Positions 6,342 to 6,393 of a DNA stretch of 6,393 nucleotides are shown in pieces. The stretch is taken from contig CAYWXT010000293.1 of assembly GCA_964462125.1 (NCBI GenBank), positions 1 to 6,393 on the forward strand, given 5' to 3'. The stretch's first letter is position 1, and each line of letters opens with the position of its first letter. The position numbers and the translations under genes are program-made. Source of the stretch: JAWLFY01 sp964462125 (GTDB lineage Bacteria > Planctomycetota > Planctomycetia > Pirellulales > Pirellulaceae). The notes beneath the pieces were generated by a model that did not search any database, was not told the origin of the DNA, and saw only the letters and a list, made by a program, of their open reading frames with translations.

Positions 6342-6393
6342 GGAACGGCCAATCAATTAGTGGCGCCTTGCGTACTCGATTCTGGTACACTTT

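Overview
The window looks like chromosomal DNA of a planctomycete, probably near the Pirellulales. It is moderately GC-rich. It carries an iduronate-2-sulfatase-type sulfatase, a CehA/McbA-like protein, a secreted BON protein and a SAM methyltransferase of a kind common in that phylum. This placement is inferred from gene content. No rRNA, tRNA, CRISPR array, transposase or phage gene was seen.

Layout, left to right. Positions 1-145 hold two matching short palindromes and a 17-bp tandem repeat. Positions 146-1612 (minus) encode an intact exported sulfatase. A gene-poor gap follows (1613-1985). From 1986 to about 3566 (minus) lies a CehA/McbA-like coding region whose protein-like sequence jumps between reading frames at two points. 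A BON-domain secretory protein (3699-4157, minus) follows with a good ribosome binding site. From about 4397 to 4576 (minus) there is a short gene fragment with no intact ends, next to a 21-bp tandem duplication. Positions 4623-5012 (minus) encode a 129-residue chimera: the front of a macro domain joined in frame to the tail of a MobA-like nucleotidyltransferase. Just upstream of it (5030-5383, minus) is an open frame with strongly protein-like sequence but no usable start codon. The only plus-strand gene is a SAM-dependent methyltransferase (5568-6341, possible starts at 5460 or 5436). Positions 6342-6393 hold nothing recognisable.

Three genes appear intact: sulfatase, BON protein and methyltransferase. 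The rest is a run of broken, truncated or fused genes on the same strand. The simplest reading is a decaying locus with several small deletions and frameshifts. Sequencing or assembly error could produce the same picture. I see no coherent new multi-gene system. The most unusual objects are the macro/MobA chimera and the hidden start-less reading frame directly upstream of it.
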